A stretch of 64,000 nucleotides of DNA from positions 2,852,001 to 2,916,000 of the forward strand of contig NZ_JAUTAN010000001.1 of assembly GCF_030818655.1 (NCBI RefSeq), given 5' to 3'. Under the pieces are notes generated by a model that was not told the origin of the DNA, did not search any database, and saw only the letters and a program-made list of their open reading frames with translations. Position 1 is the first letter of the stretch; each line of letters opens with the position of its first letter. Source of the DNA: Nocardioides zeae. GTDB lineage: Bacteria; Actinomycetota; Actinomycetes; Propionibacteriales; Nocardioidaceae. The position numbers were made by a program, and so were the translations under genes. This document shows, piece by piece, positions 52,129 to 60,461 of the stretch.

Positions 52129-52923
52129 ATGATCCACACCATCACCGTCAACGGTTTCCCCTGCGAGTACGTCGACCACGGCTCGGCGGGGAAGCCGCCG
52201 CTCGTGCTGCTGCACGGCTGGGCCCAGGACCACAGGCTCTTTCGTCACCTCGCACCGATCCTCGCCCGGGACTTCCACGTGTACGCGCTCAACTTCCGCG
52301 GTCACGACGCCCAGCTCACCGACGTCGGCGACTTCACCGCCGACGACCTGGCATCCGACGTGATCGGCTTCCTCGACCTGCTCGGTCTCGAGCAGGTCAG
52401 GTTCGTCTCCACCTCCCACGGTTGCTGGGTCAACATCGAGGTCCAGGACCGTCTGGCCGACCGCGCCCTGGGCAAGACCGTCGTGATCGACTGGCTGATG
52501 CAGCCCTTCCCCGGATTTCACACCCAGATCCGCGAGGGCTGCGAGCCCGAGACCGTCGTCGCTGCTCGGCAGAGCCTCTTCACCGAGTGGACCGAGGGGA
52601 CCGACGTCGTCGACGTCCTCGACCACGTCGACCGGGAGATGACCTGGTTCGGTGTCGAGATGTGGATGCGGGCCTGTCGCGAGATCGAGAAGGCCTACGG
52701 CCACTGGGGCGATCCCCTGCAGCGGATGTCGGTGCTCGCCGACCGACTCCAGGTCGCGCACATCTACTCGCAACCGTTGGCGGACGACTACCGGGTCTTC
52801 CAGGAGGACTTCTCCCGCGAGAACACGTGGTTCACGCCGGTCCATCTCCCCGGTCAGACCCACTTCCCCACGCTGGAGAACCCGGAGGGGGTCGCGAAGG
52901 CCATTGCGGCCTTCTACTCCTGA
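52129..52923 (+). CDS. Cofactor-free 3-hydroxy-4-quinolone 2,4-dioxygenase (Hod/QDO/AqdC family)
   Basis: A 264-residue alpha/beta-hydrolase-fold dioxygenase that needs no metal or flavin. It cleaves 3-hydroxy-4(1H)-quinolones (including PQS for AqdC) to an N-acylanthranilate and CO. The family markers are HGWAQDHRLF (~29), the elbow TSHGCWVNI (Ser ~97), IDWLM (Asp ~121), IEKAYG, HIYSQP and the catalytic histidine in GQTHFP (~245). These align in order and spacing with Arthrobacter Hod (S101, D126, H251). ATG 52129 follows GGAAGG; an earlier in-frame start adds 18 unlikely residues. A MarR-type operator precedes it. Confidence 0.88.
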   Translation: MIHTITVNGFPCEYVDHGSAGKPPLVLLHGWAQDHRLFRHLAPILARDFHVYALNFRGHDAQLTDVGDFTADDLASDVIGFLDLLGLEQVRFVSTSHGCWVNIEVQDRLADRALGKTVVIDWLMQPFPGFHTQIREGCEPETVVAARQSLFTEWTEGTDVVDVLDHVDREMTWFGVEMWMRACREIEKAYGHWGDPLQRMSVLADRLQVAHIYSQPLADDYRVFQEDFSRENTWFTPVHLPGQTHFPTLENPEGVAKAIAAFYS

Positions 52924-53007
52924 TCTGTCCGGTCGTCCTTCTCTGCGTGCCGGGCTGGAACCCGTCGGGCCGACCTCGACCGCACAGCTGGTGGGGGTCG
53001 TCGCTCA

Positions 53008-53031
53008 GACGTGCGGCGGCGCCGCAGCGTC
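53008..53031 (+). terminator. Probable terminator downstream of the dioxygenase
   Basis: GACGTGCGGC and GCCGCAGCGTC form an imperfect 10-bp stem (one bulged G) around GGC, about 85 nt past the dioxygenase stop. The 475-bp gap 52924-53398 holds no convincing gene, only this hairpin, a tRNA-like fragment and phased repeats. Confidence 0.4.
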
Positions 53032-53054
53032 TTCGCAGGTCGGGACCACTTCCG

Positions 53055-53085
53055 GTAGGCCACCAGGGACTCGAACCGTGAACCA
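53055..53085 (-). other. tRNA 3'-end-like fragment (possible attachment-site remnant)
   Basis: On the minus strand the sequence reads GGTTCGAGTCCCTGGTGG, a T-psi-C arm (TTCGAGTCC) running into an acceptor-like end. No matching 5' acceptor strand, D-arm or anticodon stem exists in the ~80 bases before it, so it is not a complete tRNA. Such 3' fragments are left where integrative elements insert into tRNA genes. Small accessory genes of unclear function follow. Confidence 0.4.
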
Positions 53086-53230
53086 GCGGAGTGGTTTCCG
53101 GAGGACTCACCGGAGACCATCATCGGGTCACGCACGGTCACTCCAGCGCATGTATTTGCAGGTCAGCGGTCTGCTCGCTGCTCATCGTGCCTCGTCACGC
53201 GTCACGCGTCACCCGAGGTCATCCCGAAAT

Positions 53231-53278
53231 CGTTGGGTAAGCGTTGGATCGCTGCCCAAAACGTTGGATGAACGTTGG
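53231..53278 (+). repeat. Four helically phased CGTTGG direct repeats
   Basis: CGTTGG starts at 53231, 53242, 53262 and 53273. Spacings of 11, 20 and 11 bp put all four on the same face of the helix. They lie about 120 bp upstream of the coiled-coil membrane protein gene. A short tandem CGTCACG repeat (x3) is at 53193-53213. They could be a cooperative regulator site or element-associated iterons. Confidence 0.5.
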
Positions 53279-53398
53279 CTGGATCTCCCGCTGTCGGAGG
53301 TGGCGCGCGGTCGCCAAGGGGGCGACGCAGCGAGTTCGACGAGGTGAGATCACAGCGAACCACCCACGCACCGGACTGCGGAGCCCTAGATTGCCCGT

Positions 53399-54130
53399 AT
53401 GTCGACGACGCCGCCGTGGTCGCCCGTTCCGGGGGACCACCACCAGCAGCCACAACAAACCTCTGAGCCAGCGCTGCGCGAGGGTCATCCGATCAAGAAC
53501 CAGATCCCGTGGATGGTCGTCCGGCCGCGCTTCATGCTGTCGGGAAAGCAGCTTGCCGCGGTCGCCGGCATCCCCGCCTTCGTCATGCTCGTCGTGGGTA
53601 CCGCCGCCGGCAGCGGCTCGGCGACCGTCGAACCTGAGGACGTGCGAGACAGCGACGAGTACGCCGCCCTTGCCGAGAAGCTGGACCAGACGGAGGAAGA
53701 CCTCGCCAGCACGCAGGAGGACCTGGCGGATGCCGAGGAGGATCTGGAAACCATCGCGGGCGACGTACCGGCACGCGAGACCGCCGTCGAGGCGGCGGAG
53801 GCGGAGCTGGTCGAGAGGGAGGCCGCGCTGACTGCAGCCGAGGACGCCGTCACCGAGCGGGAGAGCGCGGTGGGGCTCGTGGAGGATCGGATCGCTGCCA
53901 ACACGTTCGACGGCGACGGGATCTACGTGGTCGGCGACGATATCCAGCCCGGCACGTACCGCTCCGAAGGCGGCGACTACTGCTACTGGGAGCGCCTCTC
54001 GGGACTGTCGGGAGAGTTCGACGACCTGATCGCGAACGACAACGTCACTGGACCCGCCATCGTGTCGATCTCCCCCGGAGACGCGGCCTTCTCGACGAAC
54101 CGCTGCGGCACCTGGACCTTGCAGGACTGA
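53399..54130 (+). CDS. Membrane-anchored coiled-coil protein with a cysteine-containing C-terminal domain
   Basis: A 243-residue protein. A Pro/Gln-rich cytoplasmic start precedes one membrane segment at ~50-70 (LAAVAGIPAFVMLVVGTAAG). An acidic coiled coil follows at ~85-160 (repeating DLASTQEDLADAEEDLETIA). The globular end (~168-243) contains GDDIQPGTYRSEGGDYCYWE and a final NRCGTWTLQD; its two cysteines could form a disulfide outside the cell. This end domain is frequent in actinobacterial surface or secreted proteins of unknown function. The gene stands alone. Confidence 0.75.
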   Translation: MSTTPPWSPVPGDHHQQPQQTSEPALREGHPIKNQIPWMVVRPRFMLSGKQLAAVAGIPAFVMLVVGTAAGSGSATVEPEDVRDSDEYAALAEKLDQTEEDLASTQEDLADAEEDLETIAGDVPARETAVEAAEAELVEREAALTAAEDAVTERESAVGLVEDRIAANTFDGDGIYVVGDDIQPGTYRSEGGDYCYWERLSGLSGEFDDLIANDNVTGPAIVSISPGDAAFSTNRCGTWTLQD

Positions 54131-54363
54131 TCGCGTTCCCTGCGAGCACGGCCGGTGCTGACCCGGTCGGCGCGCTCTGTAGATCGTCCAGCAGGCCTGC
54201 CTGGCGCCCGCACGGTGCGGGCTGACTGAGCGCAGTGTCGCGTGGAGTTGCGTCTGTGGGTGCCATGCACGACGACTCGGATGCGCGAAGCAAGGACCAA
54301 CTGCCGGCATATCGATAGACGAAGTTCAGGACTCTGGACTCGGACGTCGGCGAGGAGAAGTGA

Positions 54364-54765
54364 ATGACCAAGCACAAGCTGGGCCTCGTAGGAGTACTCC
54401 ACGTGCACCCGGACGGGACGATCGGCCTGGTCGAGCCGGGTCGCTTCAGTTTCGCGTTCCGAGTCCCGCTCGACGCCGTCGTGGGTTTCACGGAGGCTCG
54501 CGGCTCGTTCACGCGGGCGACGCTCAGTGTGCTCGGTCAGGGTGGGGTTATCGCCGAGTGCTCGACCAACTACGGCGCGGCCGACAGGCTCAACCGGTGG
54601 CTCGGCGAGCACCGCCCGGCCTCTCCCCAGGCGTCGGCGTCGCCTTCACCCGGCTCCTCGGGGCCAGGCCTCGTAGCCGACCTAGAGAGGCTCGCCGCGT
54701 TACATCGCAGTGACGCACTAACAGCCGCCGAGTACGCCGAGGCGAAGACTCGCTTGCTCGGCTGA
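54364..54765 (+). CDS. SHOCT-domain protein, otherwise unknown
   Basis: A 133-residue protein. Residues ~1-85 form a small beta-rich domain (LGLVGVLHVHPDGTIGLVEP; VPLDAVVGFTEARGSFTRAT) that I cannot name. A Ser/Pro linker leads to a C-terminal SHOCT module (ADLERLAALHRSDALTAAEY then AEAKTRLLG). SHOCT modules often act as oligomerisation or docking units in proteins of mobile elements. The preceding 233 bp shows no gene. Confidence 0.72.
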   Translation: MTKHKLGLVGVLHVHPDGTIGLVEPGRFSFAFRVPLDAVVGFTEARGSFTRATLSVLGQGGVIAECSTNYGAADRLNRWLGEHRPASPQASASPSPGSSGPGLVADLERLAALHRSDALTAAEYAEAKTRLLG

Positions 54766-54809
54766 GTGGCCAACGGCTCGTCCGCCGCTTGCGGGTGACA
54801 AACGGGTCG

Positions 54810-55151
54810 CTAGGTCCGCTCGCGCGCACCCGTCGGAGATGGCCCCCGGAGACGTCGGAGGTCACCTGAGTCGAGCGAAGTGATGCGCGCGACGCTGGCG
54901 ACGGACAGTTTCTCCTGCTGGAGGTGCCGCAGCGCTTCAGACACCGACTCCTCCGCCTGGCCCACACGCTCGAGCGCATCACGCCGGGCATGCCACGCGT
55001 CTTCAAGGTCGACAATCGCCTCGTCGATGCGTTGCTCCCGGGCCACGGCCTCCGGGTCGAGCTCGCGACGCCGTCGACGAGCCGCTTCGAGGAGGGCCGC
55101 CCGCTTCCTCGACCGCGATGAGGTGCCGCCGGCCGGGGACGAATTAGTCAC
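54810..55151 (-). CDS. Small basic helical protein, unknown function (mobile-element-like)
   Basis: A 113-residue protein from a GTG start. It has a basic N-terminal helix (SRSRKRAALLEAARRRRREL), a middle charged helix and a possible helix-turn-helix near the end (LSVASVARITSLDSGDLRRL). This architecture suggests nucleic-acid binding. The gene follows a 42-codon gene by 33 nt and is probably co-transcribed with it. Similar tiny regulators are common in actinobacterial integrative elements; the link is inference. Confidence 0.6.
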   Translation of the reverse strand: MTNSSPAGGTSSRSRKRAALLEAARRRRRELDPEAVAREQRIDEAIVDLEDAWHARRDALERVGQAEESVSEALRHLQQEKLSVASVARITSLDSGDLRRLRGPSPTGARERT

Positions 55152-55184
55152 GGAAACAACCCCTCTCCTCGGCCGCCGATCGCC

Positions 55185-55313
55185 TCATTTGGCCATGCGC
55201 CGAGGGTTAGGAATACGACGTCCACCCTCAGCTTCAAGCTGCCCGGCAGCCCCACCCCCGGGAAGACCGCCGCTGCCGAATCGCGGCCTGTTCTGTCCAC
55301 TGCTGGTGCTCAT
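55185..55313 (-). CDS. 42-residue basic peptide, unknown
   Basis: The ATG at 55313 has an excellent ribosome site (GGAGGAAG six bases upstream), which is the main reason to believe it. The peptide is glycine-rich in the middle (FGSGGLPGGGAAG) and basic at the end (RRIPNPRRMAK). A longer in-frame start exists but lacks a ribosome site. It precedes the 113-residue protein gene on the same strand. Confidence 0.5.
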   Translation of the reverse strand: MSTSSGQNRPRFGSGGLPGGGAAGQLEAEGGRRIPNPRRMAK

Positions 55314-55463
55314 GTGCTCTTCCTCCGAAACCTTGCGACGAGGGTGCATCCGATACATGTCACGGTGTCGGGCCGTCGTGCTGACGTGTCGCGAGATACT
55401 TCCCCGCATAGCCTGCGGGTCGACCGGGTCGGCGGGGGCTGTCCTGGTCGAGTGAGGTGCGGC

Positions 55464-56396
55464 TCATGACAACGCTGACTGGACGGCATCCCATTTCATC
55501 GGTGGCGTTGCGGATGACAAGAGATCGCCAGCGAGGTCTGCCAGTGGATGACGCCGCCCCATTGCTTCGACCGTCTCGATTGCGGTCCACGCCGCAACTT
55601 CGTCTCCGGCCACCCAGTGGCTCATTTCCAGAAGCGCGAGCGGCCCAGCACGCCGGGCCCCGGGGGCCCGGCGCGACAGGTCCTCCCATAACGCGACGTG
55701 ACGATGAGCGTCAGCGCGAGTGATGGCCAGCAGAGCACCATCGCGGATGTCCGGCTCGTCGAGGTCCAACAGCAAGCGCGCCGCAGCAGCCGGCCTCAAC
55801 GACACAGGGTCATCGACGAACGACTCGACCGCCGCGACAACCCACTCACCCTCCCCCGCCCGACCAGTCTGCGACTCGAGCCGCACATCTAGAGCTGATT
55901 GGATCGACGTCATCTCGAAGTCGACCCCAGCCTGCTCCGCGGGCTTCGCGTCGAGCTCAGAGGCGTAGCTGCTGCGCCCTGGCCGCGGTTGCGGCTTCCC
56001 CGTAAACGCGAACTCCGCAGCCATCCGCGCCCTAGCCGCAGCGGCCGCCTCGGAGGCCGTGACCTCGCCGCTGCGTAGGTCGTCGATCCCGTCATCGGAC
56101 ACGTGCAGCCTCAACATAGGGGCGAGGCCGCACTCGGCGTCGAACCGAGCCTCCAACACGTCGTTCAGGGCCAGGTGGTGCTCGCTGTCGGACGTGGCGT
56201 GGACCAACGCGATGCCGCCCCAACGGCCGGCGCTGTGCCTGCCCTCTCGCCGTCCGCAGCAACTCCGCAGCGACGCTCTCCCAGCGCGCTTTCCCGAGCC
56301 GGTATTGCGAACATCCACTCGCCGACGGGCCGAGGGGTGCGGCAGCACGCTGCGGGCAAGGCCAGCGCCGCATCGACGTGATCGACCATCCCGCAA
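55464..56396 (-). pseudogene. Truncated DUF4192-family gene
   Basis: The C-terminal two thirds match actinobacterial DUF4192: DAHRHVALWEDLSRRAPGAR, AGPLALLEMSHWVAGDEVAA and a final TPPMKWD. The middle GGIALVHATSDSEHHLALND corresponds to the family's central strand. The N-terminus is missing: the characteristic opening about domain limits is absent, and plausible fragments (KARWESVAAELLRTARGQAQ) lie in another frame. The gene therefore appears deleted and frameshifted at its 5' end, right where the luciferase-type operon ends at 56404. An intact short variant starting at an internal codon cannot be excluded. Confidence 0.6.
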
Positions 56397-56403
56397 CTCT
56401 CGG

Positions 56404-57447
56404 TCACTGGAAAGCAGGCAACACGTGCTCGATAAAGAGCTCCAGCGAACGCCGCTTTTCCTCGTGGCTCATGCTGTTGTCGATCCAGAAGCTGTACTCG
56501 TCGTAGCCGAGCGCCTCGTACCCACGGATCCGGGCGATGACCTCGTCCGGCGTACCGATCATCGCGGTGTTGCGGAGCGACTCCGGCGTGAACTCCGGAC
56601 GCTCGGCGAACTTGGACTCGGGGCTGGGTTCGAGGAAGCCGTTGAGCGGGGTGGTCTTGTTGCCAAACCACGCGTCGAAGGTGCGGTAGAAGCGGTTGAT
56701 TGCCTCGGCCGCGGGGCGCCATCCGTCCGGGTCGTCCTCGCTGTGAACGTGGGTGTGGCGAAGGACCATGATCTCGGGGCGATCGGAGTGGGGGTTCGCG
56801 GCGCAGGCATCGTTGAATTTGCGCATGAGGTCCTCGACCTCCTCGTCGCCCTTCATCAGCGGGGTGACCATGACGTTGCATCCCTCTGCGACGGCAAACT
56901 TGTGGGACTCGGGGTCGCGGGCCGCGATCCACATCGGCGGGTTCGGCTGCTGCAACGGTTTCGGAACGCTCGTGGAGGTGGGGAACTGCCAGGTATCGCC
57001 GTCGTGGGCGTAATCGCCGCGCCACAGCTCGCGGACGGCTGGGACCAGCTCGCGCAGGTGCTTTCCTCCGTCGGTCGCGGGCAGCCCGCTGGCCACCCGG
57101 TCGAACTCGTACTGGTAGGCGCCACGCGCCAAGCCGATCTCGGCGCGACCGTTGCTGATAACGTCGAGCAGCGCGCACTCGCCGGCGGCACGGAGGGGGT
57201 GCCAGAACGGCGCGATGATCGTGCCTGCACCGAGGCGGATTGTGGACGTCTGACCCGCCAGGTAGGCGAGCAGCGGCATCGGGTTCGGGGAGACGGTGTA
57301 CTCCATCGAGTGGTGCTCACCGATCCACACCGTGCCGAATCCACCAGCCTCGGCCATCTGGGTCAGCTCGGTCAGGTTCTCGAAGAGCTCCCGGTGCGTG
57401 ACGGACTCGTCCCATCGCTCCATGTGGACGAATAGGGAAAACCTCAT
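56404..57447 (-). CDS. Luciferase-like (LLM) flavin-dependent monooxygenase
   Basis: A 347-residue TIM-barrel oxygenase of the bacterial luciferase family: TVWIGEHHSMEYTVSPNPMP, STIRLGAGTIIAPFWHPLRA, NGRAEIGLARGAYQYEFDRV and MIGTPDEVIARIRGYEALGY. It uses FMNH2 and O2; the partner reductase is probably the protein encoded at 61767. Enzymes of this family open N-heteroaromatic rings (RutA for uracil, PyrA for pyridine) or oxidise alkanes and aldehydes. It is the last gene of a six-gene coupled operon; ATG 57447 overlaps the tautomerase stop. Confidence 0.87.
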   Translation of the reverse strand: MRFSLFVHMERWDESVTHRELFENLTELTQMAEAGGFGTVWIGEHHSMEYTVSPNPMPLLAYLAGQTSTIRLGAGTIIAPFWHPLRAAGECALLDVISNGRAEIGLARGAYQYEFDRVASGLPATDGGKHLRELVPAVRELWRGDYAHDGDTWQFPTSTSVPKPLQQPNPPMWIAARDPESHKFAVAEGCNVMVTPLMKGDEEVEDLMRKFNDACAANPHSDRPEIMVLRHTHVHSEDDPDGWRPAAEAINRFYRTFDAWFGNKTTPLNGFLEPSPESKFAERPEFTPESLRNTAMIGTPDEVIARIRGYEALGYDEYSFWIDNSMSHEEKRRSLELFIEHVLPAFQ

Positions 57448-57692
57448 GACTGCTCCTGGCTCTGCGTAGCGGAGGGGGAAACGGGAAGATTTTCGGATAA
57501 CTGGGCGTCCATCTCAGCGATCGTGGTGTCCGCCGTGGACCAGTGAGTGCGGGGAACTTCGTGTACGACGACGCGGATGTGCTCGTCCCGCGCCCCCGTT
57601 GTACGGGCAACCGCCTGGTGCACCTCGCGCAGGAGGCCTCGGACCTGCTCCGACGTCCGGCCTGCGGCAAGAGTGATGGCGACGTGGGGCAT
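57444..57692 (-). CDS. 4-oxalocrotonate tautomerase-like protein
   Basis: An 82-residue tautomerase-superfamily protein. After Met removal it begins with the catalytic proline (PHVAITLAAGRTSEQVRGLL), and the second strand HIRVVVHEVP fits the family. The C-terminal tail (~60-82, polar Ser/Gln) is longer than in classical 62-residue 4-OTs. It could tautomerise an enol/enamine intermediate. It starts one nucleotide after the aldehyde dehydrogenase stop. Confidence 0.82.
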   Translation of the reverse strand: MPHVAITLAAGRTSEQVRGLLREVHQAVARTTGARDEHIRVVVHEVPRTHWSTADTTIAEMDAQLSENLPVSPSATQSQEQS

Positions 57693-57693
57693 C

Positions 57694-59181
57694 TCAGCTC
57701 CTCAGCACGAATGGATCAGCCACGGGCTCTTCGCTCGTGTTGACCCAGACGCTCTTGAGACGGGTGTATTCCTTGATCGTCTCGGTGCCGTGCTCGATGC
57801 CGACGCCGCTGGACTTGAAGCCCTGACGCGGCGACATCGGCGACATCGCGCGGTAGGTGTTCAACCAGATCGTGCCGGCCTCGAGACGGCTTGCCATCCG
57901 GTACGCACGAGACAGGTTGGAAGTCCAAACGCCGGCGGCGAGGCCGTACTCGGTGTCGTTCGCAAGGCGGACGACCTCCTCCTCGGAGTCGAACGGCATG
58001 ATCGCGCAGACGGGGCCGAAGATCTCCTCGCGGACGACGCGCATCGAGTTGTCCACGTCCACCAGGACGGTGGGCTCGTAGAAGTAGCCGCCGAGACCGC
58101 CGCCATCGGAAGGCCGGCCGCCGGTGAGAACCCGCGCGCCCTCCGCGCGGCCCAGGTCGACGTACCCACCGACCTTCTCCTGCTGGTCGGCGAAGGCTAG
58201 CGGACCGATCTCAGTGGCCTCGTCAAGCGGGTCACCCATCCGGATCCGGGCCGCGCGCTCGGTCACCCGCTCGAGCAGCTCGTCGTAGACGGAGCGGTGA
58301 GCGAAGACCCGGCTTCCCGCGATGCAGGTCTGGCCGGCAGCTGCGAAGATGCCGGCGACGACACCCATGGCCGCGTTGGCCACGTTGGCATCCTCGAACA
58401 CGATGTTCGGTGACTTGCCGCCCAGCTCGAGCGTGGATCCGATGAACCGGCCTGCCGTCGCCGAGGCGATCCGGGCGCCGGTCGCCGTACTGCCGGTGAA
58501 GGAGATCTTGGCCAGGGCCGGGTGGTCGACGAGCGGCTGGCCGGCCTCCACGCCGTAGCCGGTGACTACGTTGACCGCCCCCGGCGGGAGCCCGGCCTCG
58601 AGCGCGAGCTCGGCCAGGCGAAGGATGGTCGCGGAGGTGTACTCCGACGGCTTAATCACCACAGTGTTGCCGGCGCAGAGTGCTGGGGCGAGCTTGCTGG
58701 TGGTCAGCGTCAGCGGCGAGTTCCAGGGCGTGATTGCGCCGACTACGCCCAAGGGCTCGCGCATGGTGTAGTTGAGGACGGTGCGGTCCGACGTCGGAAT
58801 GAAGTCACCGTGGATCTTGTCGGCCAGCCCGGCGTAGTAGTAGTAGTACTCCGGCAGCCCGACCATCTGCCCGGCCATCTCGCGCAGCAGCTTGCCGTTG
58901 TCGAGCGTCTCCATGCGGGCGAGCTCCTCGGCCTTCTCCCCGATGAGGTCGCCCAAGCGTCGAAGCAGATGGCCACGCTTGGTCTGGCTCAGGTCGCGCC
59001 ACCGCGCGTCCTCGAAGGTCGCACGCGCGGACTGAACGGCACGATCGACGTCCGCAGCTTCGCCGCGGGCGGCGGAGTACAGCACCTCGCGGGTGGCGGG
59101 GTTCGTGCTCTCGAAGTACTCGCCGGACGCGGGCGGGACGTGCTCGCCTCCGATGACGTGGTTGAGCTTCTTCTCAGACAT
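57694..59181 (-). CDS. NAD(P)-dependent aldehyde dehydrogenase
   Basis: A 495-residue ALDH with all key elements: TPWNSPL (oxyanion Asn), the cofactor loop FTGSTATGARIA, catalytic Glu in ELGGKSPN and nucleophile Cys in AAGQTCIAGSR. The start MSEKKLNHVIGGEHVPP at 59181 overlaps the hydrolase gene by 8 nt. In an LLM-initiated ring-opening pathway it would oxidise the released aldehyde to an acid, the role reported for the ALDH of the pyridine pathway; this is analogy, not proof. Confidence 0.9.
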   Translation of the reverse strand: MSEKKLNHVIGGEHVPPASGEYFESTNPATREVLYSAARGEAADVDRAVQSARATFEDARWRDLSQTKRGHLLRRLGDLIGEKAEELARMETLDNGKLLREMAGQMVGLPEYYYYYAGLADKIHGDFIPTSDRTVLNYTMREPLGVVGAITPWNSPLTLTTSKLAPALCAGNTVVIKPSEYTSATILRLAELALEAGLPPGAVNVVTGYGVEAGQPLVDHPALAKISFTGSTATGARIASATAGRFIGSTLELGGKSPNIVFEDANVANAAMGVVAGIFAAAGQTCIAGSRVFAHRSVYDELLERVTERAARIRMGDPLDEATEIGPLAFADQQEKVGGYVDLGRAEGARVLTGGRPSDGGGLGGYFYEPTVLVDVDNSMRVVREEIFGPVCAIMPFDSEEEVVRLANDTEYGLAAGVWTSNLSRAYRMASRLEAGTIWLNTYRAMSPMSPRQGFKSSGVGIEHGTETIKEYTRLKSVWVNTSEEPVADPFVLRS

Positions 59182-59905
59182 GGGCAATGCCTCCAGTTGC
59201 GGTGAGAATGCAGTCGACGACCGCGTCGGGGCTCTGGAGCGGGAGCATGTGCCGGGCACCTGGTACCACGATTGGCACACAGCCGGGAATGGCGGCCGCG
59301 AGGCGGTGAGTCATGTCGGGTGTGGACCCGGGATCCTCCTCCCCCGTCACGGCGACGGTGGGGACGGCAATGCTCCCGAGCTCCGTCCCGATCTGTGCAT
59401 CCGCCGTCGCGAAGACCCTGTAACAGTTGAGAAAGGACTCGACATCGTTGGCGAGCAGGGTCGCCTTCGTACGCCGCACGAAGTCTGCGTCAACATCGGT
59501 GCCGTCGAACCAGCGGACGAGCGACGCCTCCGTGGATGCCTTGAAGTCGGCCGCCGCCACGTCGAGCCGACTGAGGACGGCATCGCGCTCTCGCACAGTT
59601 CGCTGACACACGGAACTGACGAGGGTCAGCGAGGCGACCAGCTCCGGCCGGCGCAGGGCTAGGTGCTGCGCGATCAGCGCACCGAGCGAGAACCCGACCA
59701 GGTGGGAGCCGCCCGGGATGCGACCGGCCACGCCGTCGGCCAGGTCGGCTAGCGTCGCGCCCGCCGGGACCGGCGGGTTCGCACCGTGACCCGGCAGGTC
59801 CAGCGCGATGATCTCGAAGCGGTCCCGCAGTAGACCGCCGACCGGCTGCCAGACCGTGTGGTCGAGGCCTACTCCGTGGAGAAGGACGACGGACGGCTTG
59901 CCCAT
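59174..59905 (-). CDS. Alpha/beta hydrolase
   Basis: A 243-residue hydrolase with HGVGLDHTVW (oxyanion), nucleophile GFSLGA, acid in GEEDPGSTP and histidine in GARHMLP. It is closest by pattern to 3-oxoadipate enol-lactonase-like or amide/ester hydrolases. It may hydrolyse the formamide or ester formed after ring opening. ATG 59905 (MGKPSVVLLHG) is 4 nt after the DUF1185 stop; the end overlaps the ALDH start. Confidence 0.84.
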   Translation of the reverse strand: MGKPSVVLLHGVGLDHTVWQPVGGLLRDRFEIIALDLPGHGANPPVPAGATLADLADGVAGRIPGGSHLVGFSLGALIAQHLALRRPELVASLTLVSSVCQRTVRERDAVLSRLDVAAADFKASTEASLVRWFDGTDVDADFVRRTKATLLANDVESFLNCYRVFATADAQIGTELGSIAVPTVAVTGEEDPGSTPDMTHRLAAAIPGCVPIVVPGARHMLPLQSPDAVVDCILTATGGIAHV

Positions 59906-59909
59906 GACG

Positions 59910-60461
59910 TCACTGCTCGGTGGAGAGAGATGCGAGGCGCTGCTGGGGGCGACCCTGCGTCGCCGCAGCGAGACCGATGACGATCTCGTTCGGGTGCGGA
60001 GCGTCGGCGACCCGGACCTCGATCGACTGGTGGTGCGAGCGGATGGTCGCGTCGGTGATGTGCTTGAGCGGGATGTCGAAGACGATGCCAGCCGGACCGC
60101 GCTTCTCCACGGCAGGAAGCAGGGTGGTCGCGTTAGCGGCCTTGCGGAAGTGGTCACCGAACTTGAGCGTGTGGATGAGCGCGGAGCCGTGCTCGATCTC
60201 CCCGTCGAGGCCCACGATCGCGGCCTTGCCGTAGGCCTCGGCCGGCTCGCCGAGCGCCTCGAGTACAGCCGGGGCCAGCAGGGCGCCCAGATCGGACGCG
60301 TTGGCGTCGATGCCGGGCATCAGGTCCTCGACGAAGCCCTGGTCCGCCCACGGGTTCTCGATGACCGCGGCGACAATGGCAACCCGCGCCGCCGGCGTCA
60401 CCGGGCGTCCACCCTCGGCGTGGATCTCCTCGACGACGGTGACGATTTTGCGGATGTTCAT
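59910..60461 (-). CDS. Amino acid synthesis family protein (DUF1185/PF06684), copy A
   Basis: A 183-residue protein of the family annotated 'amino acid synthesis'. Recognisable: MNIRKIVTVVEEIHAEGG, ENPWADQG, GKAAIVGLDGEIEHGSALIH and SHHQSIEVRVADAPHPNEIV. The biochemical role is unknown. The ATG overlaps the stop of a paralogue (next entry), so this is a tandem duplication kept as a pair, perhaps a heteromer. Members tend to occur beside luciferase-type oxygenases and amidases, as here. Confidence 0.83.
   Translation of the reverse strand: MNIRKIVTVVEEIHAEGGRPVTPAARVAIVAAVIENPWADQGFVEDLMPGIDANASDLGALLAPAVLEALGEPAEAYGKAAIVGLDGEIEHGSALIHTLKFGDHFRKAANATTLLPAVEKRGPAGIVFDIPLKHITDATIRSHHQSIEVRVADAPHPNEIVIGLAAATQGRPQQRLASLSTEQ

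Noticed and set aside
53041..53160. A complete minus-strand tRNA gene
   Set aside because: Only the T-arm and acceptor-like 3' end are present; the 5' acceptor strand, D-arm and anticodon stem-loop cannot be built. Listed as a fragment instead.
53193..53213. CGTCACG tandem repeat (x3) as a CRISPR or minisatellite
   Set aside because: Three 7-bp units without spacers; too short to mean more than a local slippage product.
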